From NCBI GenBank assembly GCA_008694505.1, contig VZDJ01000623.1, positions 17,355,754-17,419,753 of the forward strand: a stretch of DNA of 64,000 nucleotides, in the 5' to 3' direction. The translations under genes and the position numbers were made by a program. The number at the start of each line of letters is the position of its first letter. Position 1 is the first letter of the stretch. Below, piece by piece: positions 44,936 through 56,890 of the stretch. This DNA comes from Cyanoderma ruficeps (lineage: Eukaryota; Chordata; Aves; Passeriformes; Timaliidae). The notes below the pieces were generated by a model. It made no database searches. It had not been told where the DNA came from and saw nothing but the letters and a program-made list of their open reading frames with translations.

Positions 44936-47737
44936 CAACTTCATATCCGTCCACAAGCAATAGCACTATAATTACAGAGGTGTGATTGTCCTTGGGAGGA
45001 GAGAAAGATGTGGAATAATTCATGAGGAAAAAAGAATGACCTTGGCCTATGCTCTGCACTGTGGAGCATATATACAGAAATGAATAATCCTTGTTTCTGG
45101 TCTGATGATAAAATTATCTCCTGTTTTACAAGTATGGAAGGTAAAAGCAGAATTTCAGACAGTCCTTTGCAGGTATTGAGCTATAGAGACATAATGAAAC
45201 CATTTTAATTGTATTAGTGATAGAGTCTGGATTTACATGTCCTGCACTGGGATCATTGGGGCTCAATTGAGCTGGACTAGGTCCAACATTTGCTTATTTG
45301 GGACAAGGCAACAAACTTTTCTGGATGGGTTAAGCCAACTTCCCCTTACCTTGGAGCTTCTAATGCACCATGACAAACCCTGGGAGTCTCCTTCACTTTT
45401 TTCTTGTATTCCCATAACAAATTATGGAATATGTACACCCTCCTCCTGACCTTAAACTAACAGATAAAAACTAAGTGTTGCTGCTGCTGTTACTGTTTCA
45501 AGGTAATAAGAAAGTATCTGTCATATTTCTGGTATAATTAAGAAGATAGAAATACTACATGAGTACCCTGCTGTCGCTCGGACAATGCATTTCAGTGGCT
45601 CAGGTCATAATTAAGGGAAGTTTGAGAAACATCCTACTGAAGCAGGCATTGCTGATTATCTTCACTGCACGGTCTTTTCCAGGCTCTTCTTCAAGGCACC
45701 ATTTTTTATGCCCAGCAATGACTCACAGGGCAGTGACACAAACAGCATGGGCTACATGGACCTTCTACTCCACACCAATCCCCCTCTCTGTTTCATGGCC
45801 AGCATCCCCAGCCAAGCGTGACAGAATGCATCTGACCCATTCATCAGCCAGCTCACAAGTGGCTATCAGGGCCTGCCAGCCTCAAGCTGCCAGAGCCTTT
45901 AAGAAACAAATGCTCCAGGTACACAGCTCACAGTTCTGCTGCGTGTTTCTTCCAATACGTCAGTCTCTTCCTAATTTGGGCAACCTTTACTGCCTCTTAC
46001 AGCTCCTACCTAAAATTTTTCTGCTGTTTACATTTCAGATCCTGGAGCACACTTGATTTTTTTAAGCTTCTATGCATGTTTGCATCCTGTTTGTTACTTT
46101 CGTAGTACTCTAAGCTGGTTCTCTTGATTTGGGAAGGAAAATTCCATGGTGGCTGTAAGGAGACCACACCCATTGAAGGTTTCTTCCTAACTCTCCCAGG
46201 TTAATATGTGTCATCTTCTCCCTCTATGCCTGCCAAATGACCAGGCTCCACCAGCCTCTGTATAACCTCCTCTCCCCAGATGATATGGAAGTGTTTCCTG
46301 CATAGACTTGAGCCCTGCAGGCAGGACCTTCAGACATTGTCCTGGGACCAATAATGTCCAACCCAGGAAAGCCACGAAACAGGACCATGCCTAAAAAACC
46401 CCCACAACCCAGTCACCATGTGCAGGTGCCTCTCGGAGACAAGGTTTGTCTTTGGATGGTCTTTCTAGCTGATCTAGATTGAAATAGAAACAGTTACTTC
46501 ACCCAGTGAATCAGGCTGCACTTGACTGCAGAAAGTTGCCCAGTCTTCTGCCATCAAACTGGTGTCTTTCTAGAGAAGTAAAACATATGTCTGACAGTTT
46601 CTCTCTTGAGTCTACATATTAAATGAGACCTGAACAGCAATGCAGAGAAAAAGAAATGTCTTACAATCCAGTTCTGTTTTATTTAAAAGACAGTTAAAGA
46701 AAATGGCTTACTAGATGAATTTAGAAGGAGCACAGTGAAGTCACCACTGAAATATCCACTCCTGAGTTCATTGAAGCACCTGCATATTTGAATACACTTA
46801 ACTAGGAAGGAAAAAAGCCAAGACAAAGCAAGGGAGGAAAAGAAAAATTTTAGCTGTTAAGCCTGCAAGTTTCGGATGAAAACATGCTCTCCAATGGGTA
46901 ATGCTTACTCTGCAGTGACAGAAAAGCATCAATATCCCAAAGTTGAAACTGGCTAACTTCAAGACTTAGGCTAAGTCTGGACTGGGAAACAGAAGATCTC
47001 TGTTCAGTCCCTGATTTTGCTGCCAGCTGAGGCATCCAGTGTTTCACCACATAGGTATGTCCCTCTATTTTCTTCCTCTATACCTCTGCTTCTCCAGCTG
47101 CAACTGGAGTTCTGCTTTACAACACACCATCTGTGGTCATTTCATAGAGGTTTTTAATGAGTAAGATCATTACATTCATCCCATGGACAGCTCAACAAGT
47201 AAACCTCTTTTACTAATGAGTGCTAAGTCCTTTAATTATTTTACCTTCCTGTTTACCTTGGTGTGATATCCACATCTGAGAACCACGAAATTATTGAAAA
47301 CAAATGGAAATCAGTAGAAAGGCTCAACCAGAAAACAAGCAAGTCCTTTTTATCGTGATGGATAGGCAGGAGTGTGGGTCATTGCTACAAATAGTATCAC
47401 TTAGCTGCCTGTGCTTTGGCCAGGGCCAGGGCATTTGACCTGCCTTGGCCACACTTTCTATCATCTTGTGAGTCATAATAAATTCATGTGATGGATGGCA
47501 CTTTGCAGATGTCAATCAGAGTCACAGCCCTGGCCTTCAGGGAGACTCCACCTCTGTGTCAACCATCCTGAAGATAAACAGCAACATAAATGCTGCTAGG
47601 GTAGGTAGCCTTGGTCTAGTTAGGACTCTGATAAGCGTTCTTTCACAGAAAAATGTACTAAGAACCCAGGCTTTGATTCATTTATTGATATGCCACTCCA
47701 GTACTAGCTCACTCAGTTTTCACTGAAAAAATCATCA
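44936..47737. other. Unique non-coding stretch
   Basis: About 2.8 kb with no supported gene. A 165-codon + frame (45559-46056) is long for this window, but it lacks recognisable domains, has no conserved-looking motif and no clear splice sites. I regard it as chance. Confidence 0.5.
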
Positions 47738-48030
47738 AAGCATGGAATGGTTTAGGTTGGAAGGTTTTAAAGGCCATTTTGTCCATGCTCCCTACCAAGA
47801 TCAGAGACATCTTGAACTTGATCAGGTTGGTCAGAGCCCCATCCAACCTGTCAAATGTTTTCAGGGATGGGGCATTTGTCACTTCTCTGGGCAGCCTGTG
47901 CCAGCGTCTCACCACTCTCATTTTAAAAGACGTCTTACTTGTATCTAGTCTGAATTGACCCTCTTTTCATGTAAAACCATGGCCACTTTTCCTAGCTCAG
48001 CAAAACCTGCTAAAGTGTTTGTCCCTCATG
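47738..48030 (-). mobile_element. CR1 LINE fragment, 3' end
   Basis: Antisense CR1: ATGGAATGGTTTAGGTTGGAAGG, 'GGTCAGAGCCCCATCCAACC', 'GGGATGGGGCATTTGTCACTTCTCTGGGCAGCCTGTGCCAGCGTCTCACCACTCTC' and a decayed continuation with AAAACCATGGCCAC and CCTGCTAAAGTGTTTGTCCC. The minus strand retains RVVRRWHRLPREV and APSLKTF. Confidence 0.93.
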
Positions 48031-51000
48031 TAATGTGTAATTCGTAGGTAGTTTAAGATAATGGTGGGAGGCAGGCTTTCAGAATCAGGCCACCAAAGTG
48101 CTCTTAACAGTCATGCATCCACGTTTCTGTCCTGTGGCTGTAAGAGAAAGCTTCTGTTTTCTTGTTTGCTTTTTCTTGCTTTTCTTCTGAGAAGACTCAT
48201 GTCTGACCAATGTTGGCAAAAAGGCCAATTCTCCAAATATGGCAGGATTAAAGTGGTCTGTCTCCTGCTGAATTCCACGTGCTCATGGGCTTCAAAATCA
48301 ATTGTTCATAATGTACCTTATTAAGGTGAACACGTAAAGGGAGAGAGGAGAGAAGGGAGAAAGAGAAAGAGTAGACATCTGTTTCAGAGCAAAATGAAAT
48401 CATAGCTGCAGGCAGGCATGGGAGAGATCAAGGGATGCTTTTAAAATATTAACAAAATTGCAAAACAATCCCTAGGGGTGCTGTAGGAATATTTGATTTG
48501 ACAACAATGCAGTTGCAATTCGTTCTTTGCCAAGAGCTGGGAGAGAGACCATTCACGTCCAGTAATCCCCCTGCAAATGGCATCTTTCTTTCTTAATCAC
48601 ACCTTCATTATTGTTCACATTGTTTGGTGATTTGCAGAGCTTCATGTAATAGCTCAAAATCAGAGATTAGAGTCAGGAGGGCAAGCTGGCAGCATTTCTT
48701 CTCTGGCTGACGTTGCCTTCACTCCCAGACAACCTGTTCTAAATGATATCTTCTCCATCAATGGGTTTCTAATGAAAGATTAGTTTCATTTAATTTGGGG
48801 GTTTTTTTCTCTTAAATAAAAGGAAAAAAAAAGAGGAAGAAAATAAAGATAAAGAAAATTAAATTGAATGCTGAGAAAAGTTACACTGCTCAACAATCTT
48901 GGGAGGAAGGGGAAGGAGCAGGGTTTTCCTTAAAAAAACAAAGCCAAGGTCTCAATTACTGTTACATTTGAGCCTGCCAGCTGTGAGACTACCAACACAC
49001 AGCTCTTTCAAGCTCTGGAATGCACGCAAGGCAATGCTAGACTGGGTTTAGGAACAGGATATCACACTTACTTCAGAGCTTCTATAATTAACTCATAATC
49101 ATAAGGGGAAGAACATTTTCTTTTACAAAAGGATCTGAAAACTACTGTAAATATGGAGGTACCTACTTCCTTACAGTTTGGTAAGATGTAGTTTTGGCTT
49201 TGCTTATGCTAGTAAATGAAACGATACCAAGAGGTTATAGTTTATGTTGTTGTTATTAATTGCTGTTGAATAGCAGCTAAACAGCAATTAATAGAGGTTC
49301 CTAGCAAGATTTTGACCTGGGCATACAATTTCTGAGCACAACTAAGGCATAAGCAAAGGCCAGGAACCAGTTCCAAAAGGCAGATTATGTCACCTTGTTT
49401 TGGATCTTAGGAGGGTTTTTTATATAGATGAAGTCTTCTCCATGCCAGTTAACCTCAGTTCCAGGGAATAGCCCTAGACAGTTATTTACCGTAATAAAAT
49501 ATTTAATTTACTATTGTGGATATCTCATTTGTGTCTTGGACTTCAGTTGAGCTGAGTTCCCAGATTAGATTGGTAAAAAATGTGGTTGACGACTGGTACA
49601 TTATTAGCATTCCAGTTTAGCAATAAATGTAACCATCAAAGCCATTTACAGGTTTTGTTGCTGTCTGCTTGTTTGCTTGCTTGAGGGCTTGGGAGTGGGG
49701 GGGTTAAATTTAGATATGTTTGTTTACAAACTTAAAAATTACTGAGACCATTTCTTATGTCTTAGTGAAATGGTTTAATTTCAGCCTTAGCCTATATAAG
49801 ACCCTGGGCCAACTGGAAATCTGCTAGAGTTCTTATACTGGTTTGTAATAAATACAGGGCAGAAAAAGGGTGGGAGGTGTCAGCTAAGAAAGGGGCAGAA
49901 GAGAGGCCCCTTAATAATATTGACATAATTAATGCACTGCTTAAGCATTTTCCCTGGAGTGTTTCTCTTTCTGCAGTCCCATGGGGGAAAGTGTTGGGCT
50001 CAAGGTAGGGGTCTCAGCCACTGTCTCTGCTGCTTTCCCACTGCATTTGCTTTTTTTTCAAAATCCTGGAGTCAGATACATGATCTACACCTTCCCTCCT
50101 CCTTCCCCCATGGAACAGCTGCCCTTTCTGACACAGATAAGCTAATTTGAGCTGAAAAGCATGAAGTAAGAAAGCCACAGGCATGTTTGCCTTAGGCCAG
50201 GATCTTGACAGTGTCTCTCTGTGATCCTATCGCCCCTTCCCTGTACATTTATGCTGAGGCCTCGTGTTGAGAGCAGCTCTGCACAGCAGCATAAAATCAG
50301 GAGCTTAAAATATGCTCAAGCCCAGCTGCTCTCCTGCCCTTGTCACAGCAGAGACGGTGGAATGGAAGGTGGAAGGAAGCTCATGCTTCCATCCTCGTGC
50401 CAACCCAGTTTATGCAAAGTTAATAAATGGGTATATAATGCTGGGCTTTGCACTAATGAGGCTCCAGGTTAGACACATTTATTTATTGCTGCTGCCCTTA
50501 TTAGACCATTAACATCTAGAAGAAGGGGTGATGTTGGAAACCAGTCTGGAAGGGAAATACTCCATGTCACCACAAATACAGCCACATCACCTCTTGTCAC
50601 ACCTCTGGGCTGTGTTTTTGCTATCAGTCATATCATGTGCTTTCAGAGCTGCAGCTACTTGCCCCTCAGTAGGCCACGATGACCACTTGGTGCAACTTCT
50701 TGCTCCTGATTTACCATCTGAGAAAGCACCAAAGAGTTGGCTGCACGTCATAGCCCCTAGACTACATGCACCTACTATGAATGGTGCCCTTCCACTGTCA
50801 CCTCTGCATGTGACTTTGGCTTGTTCCTTCCCAGCTCCTCTTCAGAGGCAACTACTGAAGGAACAGTCCTCTCCAAATCTAGGCTGTGGGACGTCTGCTT
50901 GTTTCCATTAAGCATATAATTACACAGAGAACATTGTTTGACTCACTGGCTCTGATCCAAGCCAACACACAGGCGATAAGCAAGGTCGGGTAGGAGGTAA

Positions 51001-51849
51001 AACACATGTGAATAAGAATTCCACTTGCAGCTCCTTGCTTTCTTTGATGCTGTACTCATCCTGCCTTACACACATCCTTCACCGAATTACAATTTGTAGC
51101 CTAACAGAAGTTCAGCCTGGCTGAGAAAATTCAGCTATGGCTTCTCCTCCACATTCCAGGAGTAGCTGAGGTGTGAGGGAGGCAAAAAGGCACTTAAGAT
51201 CTTCCAGTCTGGCAAAAATCTTCATGCCCTCTGTCCATATGTTGCAACCTCTGGGTATGCAGAGCAGACAGGATTTGTATTGTCATCTTGAATAGGACAG
51301 CAGGATGATACAGACATGGGACCTGACTTTACCCTAAACACTGCATTACTCTCTTTCATAAATCCTTCCTTAGGCTGCAGCTTTGGCCAGCAGCAGAGTC
51401 TGGCTGCCCTGTACCCAGTCCCACCATGCAGCAGTGGGAACCAGATTGGATCCCTGGATCCCTGGTCTGAAAAAAACCACCCACTTTTGATTTATTTTCA
51501 TTTCTGCAAGCATTTTATGCCAGATAGGAGTCACACAGATGCTAGTATTGTCTCAAGGAAGGAGACATGGATGGGTAAAAATGACCAGCCAGGGTAAGAT
51601 AGATAAGAGTTCTTTGCCTTTTTTTTTTTTTTTTGTCTGTGCAACATTCCTCTCCAAAGCAGTTACAGGGAAAGAAACTAAAATCCAGTTTCCCATTACA
51701 GGGAAAAGGAGAGAAACATATTTGAGAGAGGAAGATCACAAAGGTGGGAGGAAAAAAATTTCTTCATTAGATTTATCCCCTGACTAGACCTCAATCAACC
51801 GACCTTCACATTTACTTTTTGTAAGATTGTCAGCCCCATCATCTTCCAG
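48031..51849. other. Unique non-coding stretch with purine tracts
   Basis: About 3.8 kb with no supported gene. It has purine-rich tracts at 48338-48373 and 48820-48862, a motif-rich island at 48560-48800 and a 16-T run (51619-51634). The frame of 127 codons at 50528-50911 shows no domain. Confidence 0.5.
51619..51634. repeat. T16 homopolymer
   Basis: An uninterrupted run of 16 T, preceded by a single T-rich hexamer. It is not next to a recognised retroelement end. Confidence 0.95.
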
Positions 51850-51940
51850 TGGAAGGTGTACCTGCCCATGGCAGCAGGGCTATAACTAGATAATCTTAAC
51901 ATCCCTTCCAGCCCAAATCATTCTGTGGGTCTATGATAGC
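51850..51940 (+). mobile_element. Short CR1 LINE fragment, 3' end
   Basis: Sense-strand CR1 end: GTGGAAGGTGTACCTGCCCATGGCAG, ACTAGATAATCTTAACATCCCTTCCAGCCCAAATCATTCTG and tail TGGGTCTATGATAG. Only the last ~90 bp are present. Confidence 0.92.
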
Positions 51941-54900
51941 TAAGTGTCTTAACATTATCCCAGAGAAAGTAGTTGGATGTTCTTCAGCTTATGTCACAGC
52001 CCCATGCCCCCAGCACATTTGAGACAGAGCAGCTGAAGATACCAAGCCTACACTCAGGTGGGTAAGAAGCCAAGGAGCATGGATCATCCTCTGTATTTCC
52101 CTAAGAGCAAACCATAATTTTAGAAGAATCACATATTTCACCTCCTTTCACTTTTAATTAAATTGCTGTTTGCAGGGTGCAAATCCCAGCAGCAGGACCT
52201 TGTGTCCATGCCAGCATAGAGGGGCAAGGGTCACATTTACAAAGTCAGATGCTCCAAAAAAGCTGCCACTGGTGTCATCTGGACTGACATATTTCCATTT
52301 GCACTAATGGCCAGTGAGTGAGCCCCAAAGAGCCTGGTGTGTGTTCCCCACCTTTAGCTTCATTGTGGGTGTTTGGCTCCAGCCTGCTGTGCCTGTCAAG
52401 GATGGGGAGAGGCATTTTCTCTTTCATTTCCATTCCCATTAATACAGTTGTATTTCGTGAGGTGTTTGTTTACATGAGCCTTCTCGGTTCTCTTCTCTCA
52501 GGGGAGCCATTAATTTATCTGCTTTGCTTTTCATCAGCGGGAGTTGACAGAGGGAGTTGGAGTATGGGTTAACTGATGTTTAGAGCAAGTGGCAGGTGCT
52601 GGTATCACTCAAACTAAATGAAAATATAAATATCTCTTTACCTACCCAAGAAATCAGCTTAAAACCCTCAGCGTTTAGGTTCAACCTGTTTGTAAGCCTA
52701 ATGACCCAACGCGGCACTAAACGTGTTTATTGACAGCTTGAAGGCTGGACTGCTCCAGACCCCAGCTACATATAATTATGGAAAGAAAAAATTTTAAATG
52801 CTTTAATCATAAAAGGCACTATGCTTATTATGTCAAAAAGGAGACTAATTTTGGAGAAAAACCTTCTCCATCAAACCCAGGCCGTCTCAAGGGTCCATGG
52901 GGGCAAATCAGCAGCTCCCAAGGTCACAGGTTACATCTGAGAAAATTGCCAATGTGCACTCTTACATGTTTCTTCATAGTTTCATTTTGGCTCACCCTGA
53001 GAAGGAGATTTTCAAAAGACTCCAATTTCTTAATTTCATTCCTTTTTGTCCTCAGCACTGACACTTTTGGAGACTGAAATATGATGCAGTGCAGCCCATA
53101 CCATAAAAGTGAACATTAAAAGGTTTTGTAGAGAGAGCTGAGCTTATAAAGCCCCATTTTAGTCCCCGAGTGAAATGAATGGAAAATACTTCCAAGTAAT
53201 TTAAAGGACTTTGGATCAGATGCACAGTTCACAAAACTATGGTGGTGTAAAATTCAGTACCAGTCAGGAAATGACACAACAGATTCAGTCCTCATTGGTC
53301 AGAAATGTAGGGAGAAAACTGGTGATTTGTGGAATACCTTCAGGTATAGCTTATACACAGCACAATTTCCAAAGCAAAAAACTAAAAGTAGTAAGAAAGA
53401 TCTGGACTGTTGGGTTTTTTTTAACATTTATTTTTCCTGCACAGGACACCAACAATTGCTACTGAAACACAAGGAAAGAAAAAAAAAGGAGAAAAAGGAA
53501 ATAAAACAAGGAAGTGAAGGGAGAAAAAGATGCTGGCTGCATTTAACTGGTTTGCTTACATCAGTTTTCAACTCTTCTTGAAAACAATGTGGTAAAGATA
53601 TGGCAGAGAGAATAAAGTCTCAACAGAAGTTCCAATTAAGGGCAGAGAAACTTTGTTCTGTAAGCAAGGAGGAGGAATAGATGAGCTGTGGATGTGGATT
53701 AAGGGCTTCAGGAAGCTTCCATGAAGCAGCAGCAGCTCTCTTGTCAAGGAAGGAAGCAATACTATCTCTCAGAGTCACAAAATGTACACTTGCCCATGGA
53801 TGGTAGGGGCTGGTGCTGGAAAAGACGGACTAGAATGGTTATTAGAAACCCCCAGTTCTATTGCTTGAAAACTGGTTAGAAATACAGATTTTTAGGTCAG
53901 GCAAGTTACTGCATGCATGACCTAAAGTGCAAACAGCTCCATCTGCCAACTTAGATGATAGAAAAGAGTATCCCAATCTGTTTTCCTTCCCACCCCAGTG
54001 TATTTCCTCTTGCCTGAGCCTTTCATCTAAATTTCAAATGCTCCTATAAAACCAGATTGATATTAATCTCGCTCGATTAAAGTTGGGGTAGGCTACAAAA
54101 ATAAAAAGGTAAGGATTTGGCAGATAAGGGCTCTTTTTCTTCTAATTTCCAGACAATTTCCCTGATCTGCTTATGGTGTGGTTTTATGAACAGCTGCATC
54201 AGTATCCCCAGGGAGGCAGGAAGCAGCAGGGTGGCTGAGCCCTAGCAGGAGGGAACATCTCAAGCAGGGTTTGTCATCAGAAACATTGAAAAAGGGAACC
54301 ATTCTTTTACTGAGGTTGACATTTTCAAACCCAGGAGCCTGCACTTTGGTGAAAACAAACTTATGTTTAAAGGATTCTTGGCAATTGGATTTCCTGCAGA
54401 TTTCTGCATCCAACAGATGCAAGCATTGATCCAGCTTCACTTGGGCAATGATATGTACAATGAGACATTTGGCTTCAGGAGCGTATGACTGAGGATGTTG
54501 CTGTCTCCTCTGTCTCCATCTGTACTGCTTCCTTTACAGACATAAGTGCTAATAAATTAACATTTGTATACTGCCTTGAAAATTGTGATCTTAAATATAG
54601 GGTTTTTTTATTAGCTCATGTCCTGGCAAAATAGTTCTTTCGTACAAATTACTTTTTGTAATTGAATTATCCCCTGCGATTTTGAGAACTTTCAAAGTGG
54701 TTGGACCTCTGCTATTTATCATTCTTCTCTGCAAGAGTTTGCCAAGGTAGGAAGGAAATTGGTGGAAAATTTATTGCAAAAGAAGTAGATAAGCATTTTA
54801 TTTTAGGGTTCTTTTATGTCCATGATTCCAAAAAGCCTAATAATCTTTGCAAATCATTAGCATGTTATGGCCCAGAATCCATCCTGAAACTGTATGATCT

Positions 54901-55049
54901 CACCACATAAGTTTCTCGTTAGACTCCTAGACTCTCTCGAACATCTTCTTGATAGTGATATGTCTCATAAATTATTTATTGAAATGACGTGCTTAAAAGC
55001 GTTGAAAAAGACCTTTTACTTGGCTGTGAAACAGCTGGATAATGGTTAT
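51941..55049. other. Unique non-coding stretch
   Basis: About 3.1 kb with no supported gene. It includes a possible regulatory island (52400-52760) and a purine-rich tract (53468-53531) that gives Lys/Glu-rich frames by composition alone. Confidence 0.5.
53468..53531 (+). repeat. Purine-rich low-complexity tract
   Basis: About 60 bp, almost all A and G (AAGGAAAGAAAAAAAAAGG-type). Frames across it are Lys/Glu-rich because of composition, not coding. Confidence 0.75.
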
Positions 55050-55180
55050 ATCTGTTTCTCATAAAATGGGCCCAAAAGGTTAAATGCCTTGTCCAGGATC
55101 ACACAATAAATTAGTGGTACAGCAGCGCATAAGAGAACCTGGTGCTGTTTCCCAGCCTTGCTTCTCAGCAGTAGACATAA
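55050..55180 (+). mobile_element. MIR-like ancient SINE remnant
   Basis: 'GGTTAAATGCCTTGTCCAGGATCACAC' aligns with the MIR core (GGTTAAGTGACTTGCCCAAGGTCACAC). It is followed by TTAGTGGTACAGCAG, AGAACCTGGTGCTG, CCCAG and a diverged end, matching the order of the amniote MIR consensus (AGTGGCAGAGC, GAACCCAGG, CCCAG). The sense-strand orientation is clear; the borders are approximate. Confidence 0.6.
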
Positions 55181-55537
55181 CTATCTCTTCATCTCAGGAA
55201 CTGTTGCATGGCCCAAAATGAAGATAGTTTGCTCGCTACTGAAACCCATGGTCTCCTTCTCTATTCTTTGGACGCTGGTGGAGCTGGCAACCTTGTTGCT
55301 TTGGGTGGACTATGGGGTTTTTTTATCATTTCCCAGAATACAGGCTTTCCAGAGATAGACAGTCACATATAACTTCACATGAAACACTCAGGATTAGAGA
55401 CAGCCACTGAATAAGACTCCATGTGTTTTCCCAAATGTGATCTGATAGGTCTCAGCCTGTTACTGAGTTTTGCTTTATTGTCTTTTACTTCCTAAGGCGT
55501 GTAAAGGATTGTGTTTGTTGCATCTATTTGAAACAAA

Positions 55538-55605
55538 TAGTAATAATTAACATTTATATAGCAATTTCTGCTTTTAAAGCACTGCTCAAACACTAATTAC
55601 TCTTG
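55538..55605 (+). mobile_element. MIR-like ancient SINE remnant (5' part)
   Basis: 'AGTAATAATTAACATTTATATAGCAATTTCTGCTTTTAAAGCACTGCTCAAACACTAATTACTC' follows the amniote MIR-type pattern (TAATAACATTTATATAGCGC...AAAGCACTTTACAAACACTAATTAATCC). It lies about 360 bp from the remnant at 55050, in the same orientation. Confidence 0.5.
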
Positions 55606-56546
55606 GTTTAGGGTAAACTAATATAATCCCACTCTGTTTTGCAATCTACTTGCATCTTTTGTTGACTGAAAGCTAGTTCAATTACTTCTAATCTTTGGTC
55701 TAAGCTAGTCATTAAAGGTATGACTAAGAAGAGCCATTTACATCTCCAATTGCTTTCCCCCTTCCCTGGTTCCTTAATTTGCTTTTTCCTTTTCTTCCCA
55801 CGATGTCTTTTTGCTGAACGTTCTTTAAGATGGATTCCTTAGCATGGCAGCAAAGCTTTTCTTCAGCAAAAGAGAGGGTCTTTCCACTCATTTTATTAAA
55901 TGTTATAAAAACTTGTTCTTATAGGAAAGATTTAATAAGTTGTTCTGTTTTGCCACACAAAGTCAAATACAAGATGTTTTCCTATGGCAAATCAGAAGAT
56001 TCATCACTCAGTCACTAAACTAGTGATCTTAATACCAGCAAGGCAGAATTTATTTTTCAGTTTGGACTTGGATAAACCACTTCATCTCTTATCTAGCATT
56101 TTATCAACTGAAACATGATTGGATTTCATTATTACTGTCACAGAATCCACTCCAGCCAACAGGAGCTGGGGTTTGTGTAGTCTATGCCACTGACTTCCTG
56201 CATCATTTGATCTGGTCACCTCCTTTCTGCCACTCTGTTCTGCCTGTAACATGAGGGAGATGAAACTGACTTCCTTGAAGGCTAAAGCAATGCAAAATCT
56301 GAGGTTTTACCATTAAAAAAAACACAAAAAACAACAAAAAAACCCTGCTGTTAACTCTAGTAGCTTTGGGTAAGTAGAAGAGCAGCATTTTGCAAGATTA
56401 GAATAAATGTAATGTTTGATTTTTTTTACCTGAACAACAATATCAGTTATCATTACCTTTTTAAGATCCCTCCTTAATGCACCTTTCAGTCGAGTGGCAT
56501 TTGTACATCGGGAGGAGTGTATTGATGTCTGCTTTGGAAGGCCATT
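55606..56546. other. Unique non-coding stretch
   Basis: About 940 bp with no gene recognised. An A-rich patch lies at 56312-56343. Confidence 0.5.
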
Positions 56547-56890
56547 GAGTCATAGAATCATTGAAAGGTTTGGGTTGGAAGAGACCTGAAGAATCACGTA
56601 ATGAGCAGGGGCACCTTCCACTAGACCATGTTGCTTAAAGCCCCAACCTGGCCTTGAACACTGCCAGGGATGGGACAGCCAGGGATGGGCAACCTGTGCC
56701 AGCGCCTCACCACCCTCACAGGGAAGAATTTCTTCCTACTATCTAATCTAATGCTGCCCTCTGTCAGTCCAAAGTCATTCCCCCTTGTCCTACCACTCCA
56801 TGCCCTTGTCAAATTACCCTCTCCAGCTCTCTTGTAGCCCCTTCAGGCACTGGAAAGTGCTTTAAGGTCTCCCTAGAGCCTTTTCTCCAT
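56547..56890 (-). mobile_element. CR1 LINE fragment, 3' end (~345 bp)
   Basis: Antisense CR1: tail TCATAGAATCATTG, AGGTTTGGGTTGGAAGAGACC, 'CACTAGACCATGTTGCTTAAAGCCCCAACCTGGCC', 'GAATTTCTTCCTACTATCTAATC' and 'CCCCCTTGTCCTACCACTCCATGCCC'. It has a small internal duplication of CAGGGATGGGACAGC/CAGGGATGGGC at about 56664-56690. The minus strand keeps DSRKKFFPVRVVRRWHRLP. Confidence 0.95.

Noticed and set aside
45559..46056. 165-codon + strand open frame
   Set aside because: No domain, signal sequence or family resemblance. It appears to be chance openness in a moderately GC-rich patch.
49977..50004. 28-bp micro-exon between TTTCTCTTTCTGCAG and CAAG|GTAGGG
   Set aside because: Both splice signals are good, but such pairs occur by chance and 28 bp carries no testable coding signal. 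Junction reads would be needed.
54540..54600. Possible MIR-like piece (TAATAAATTAACATTTGTATACTGCC)
   Set aside because: Resemblance is limited to AT-rich words and lacks a second supporting block.
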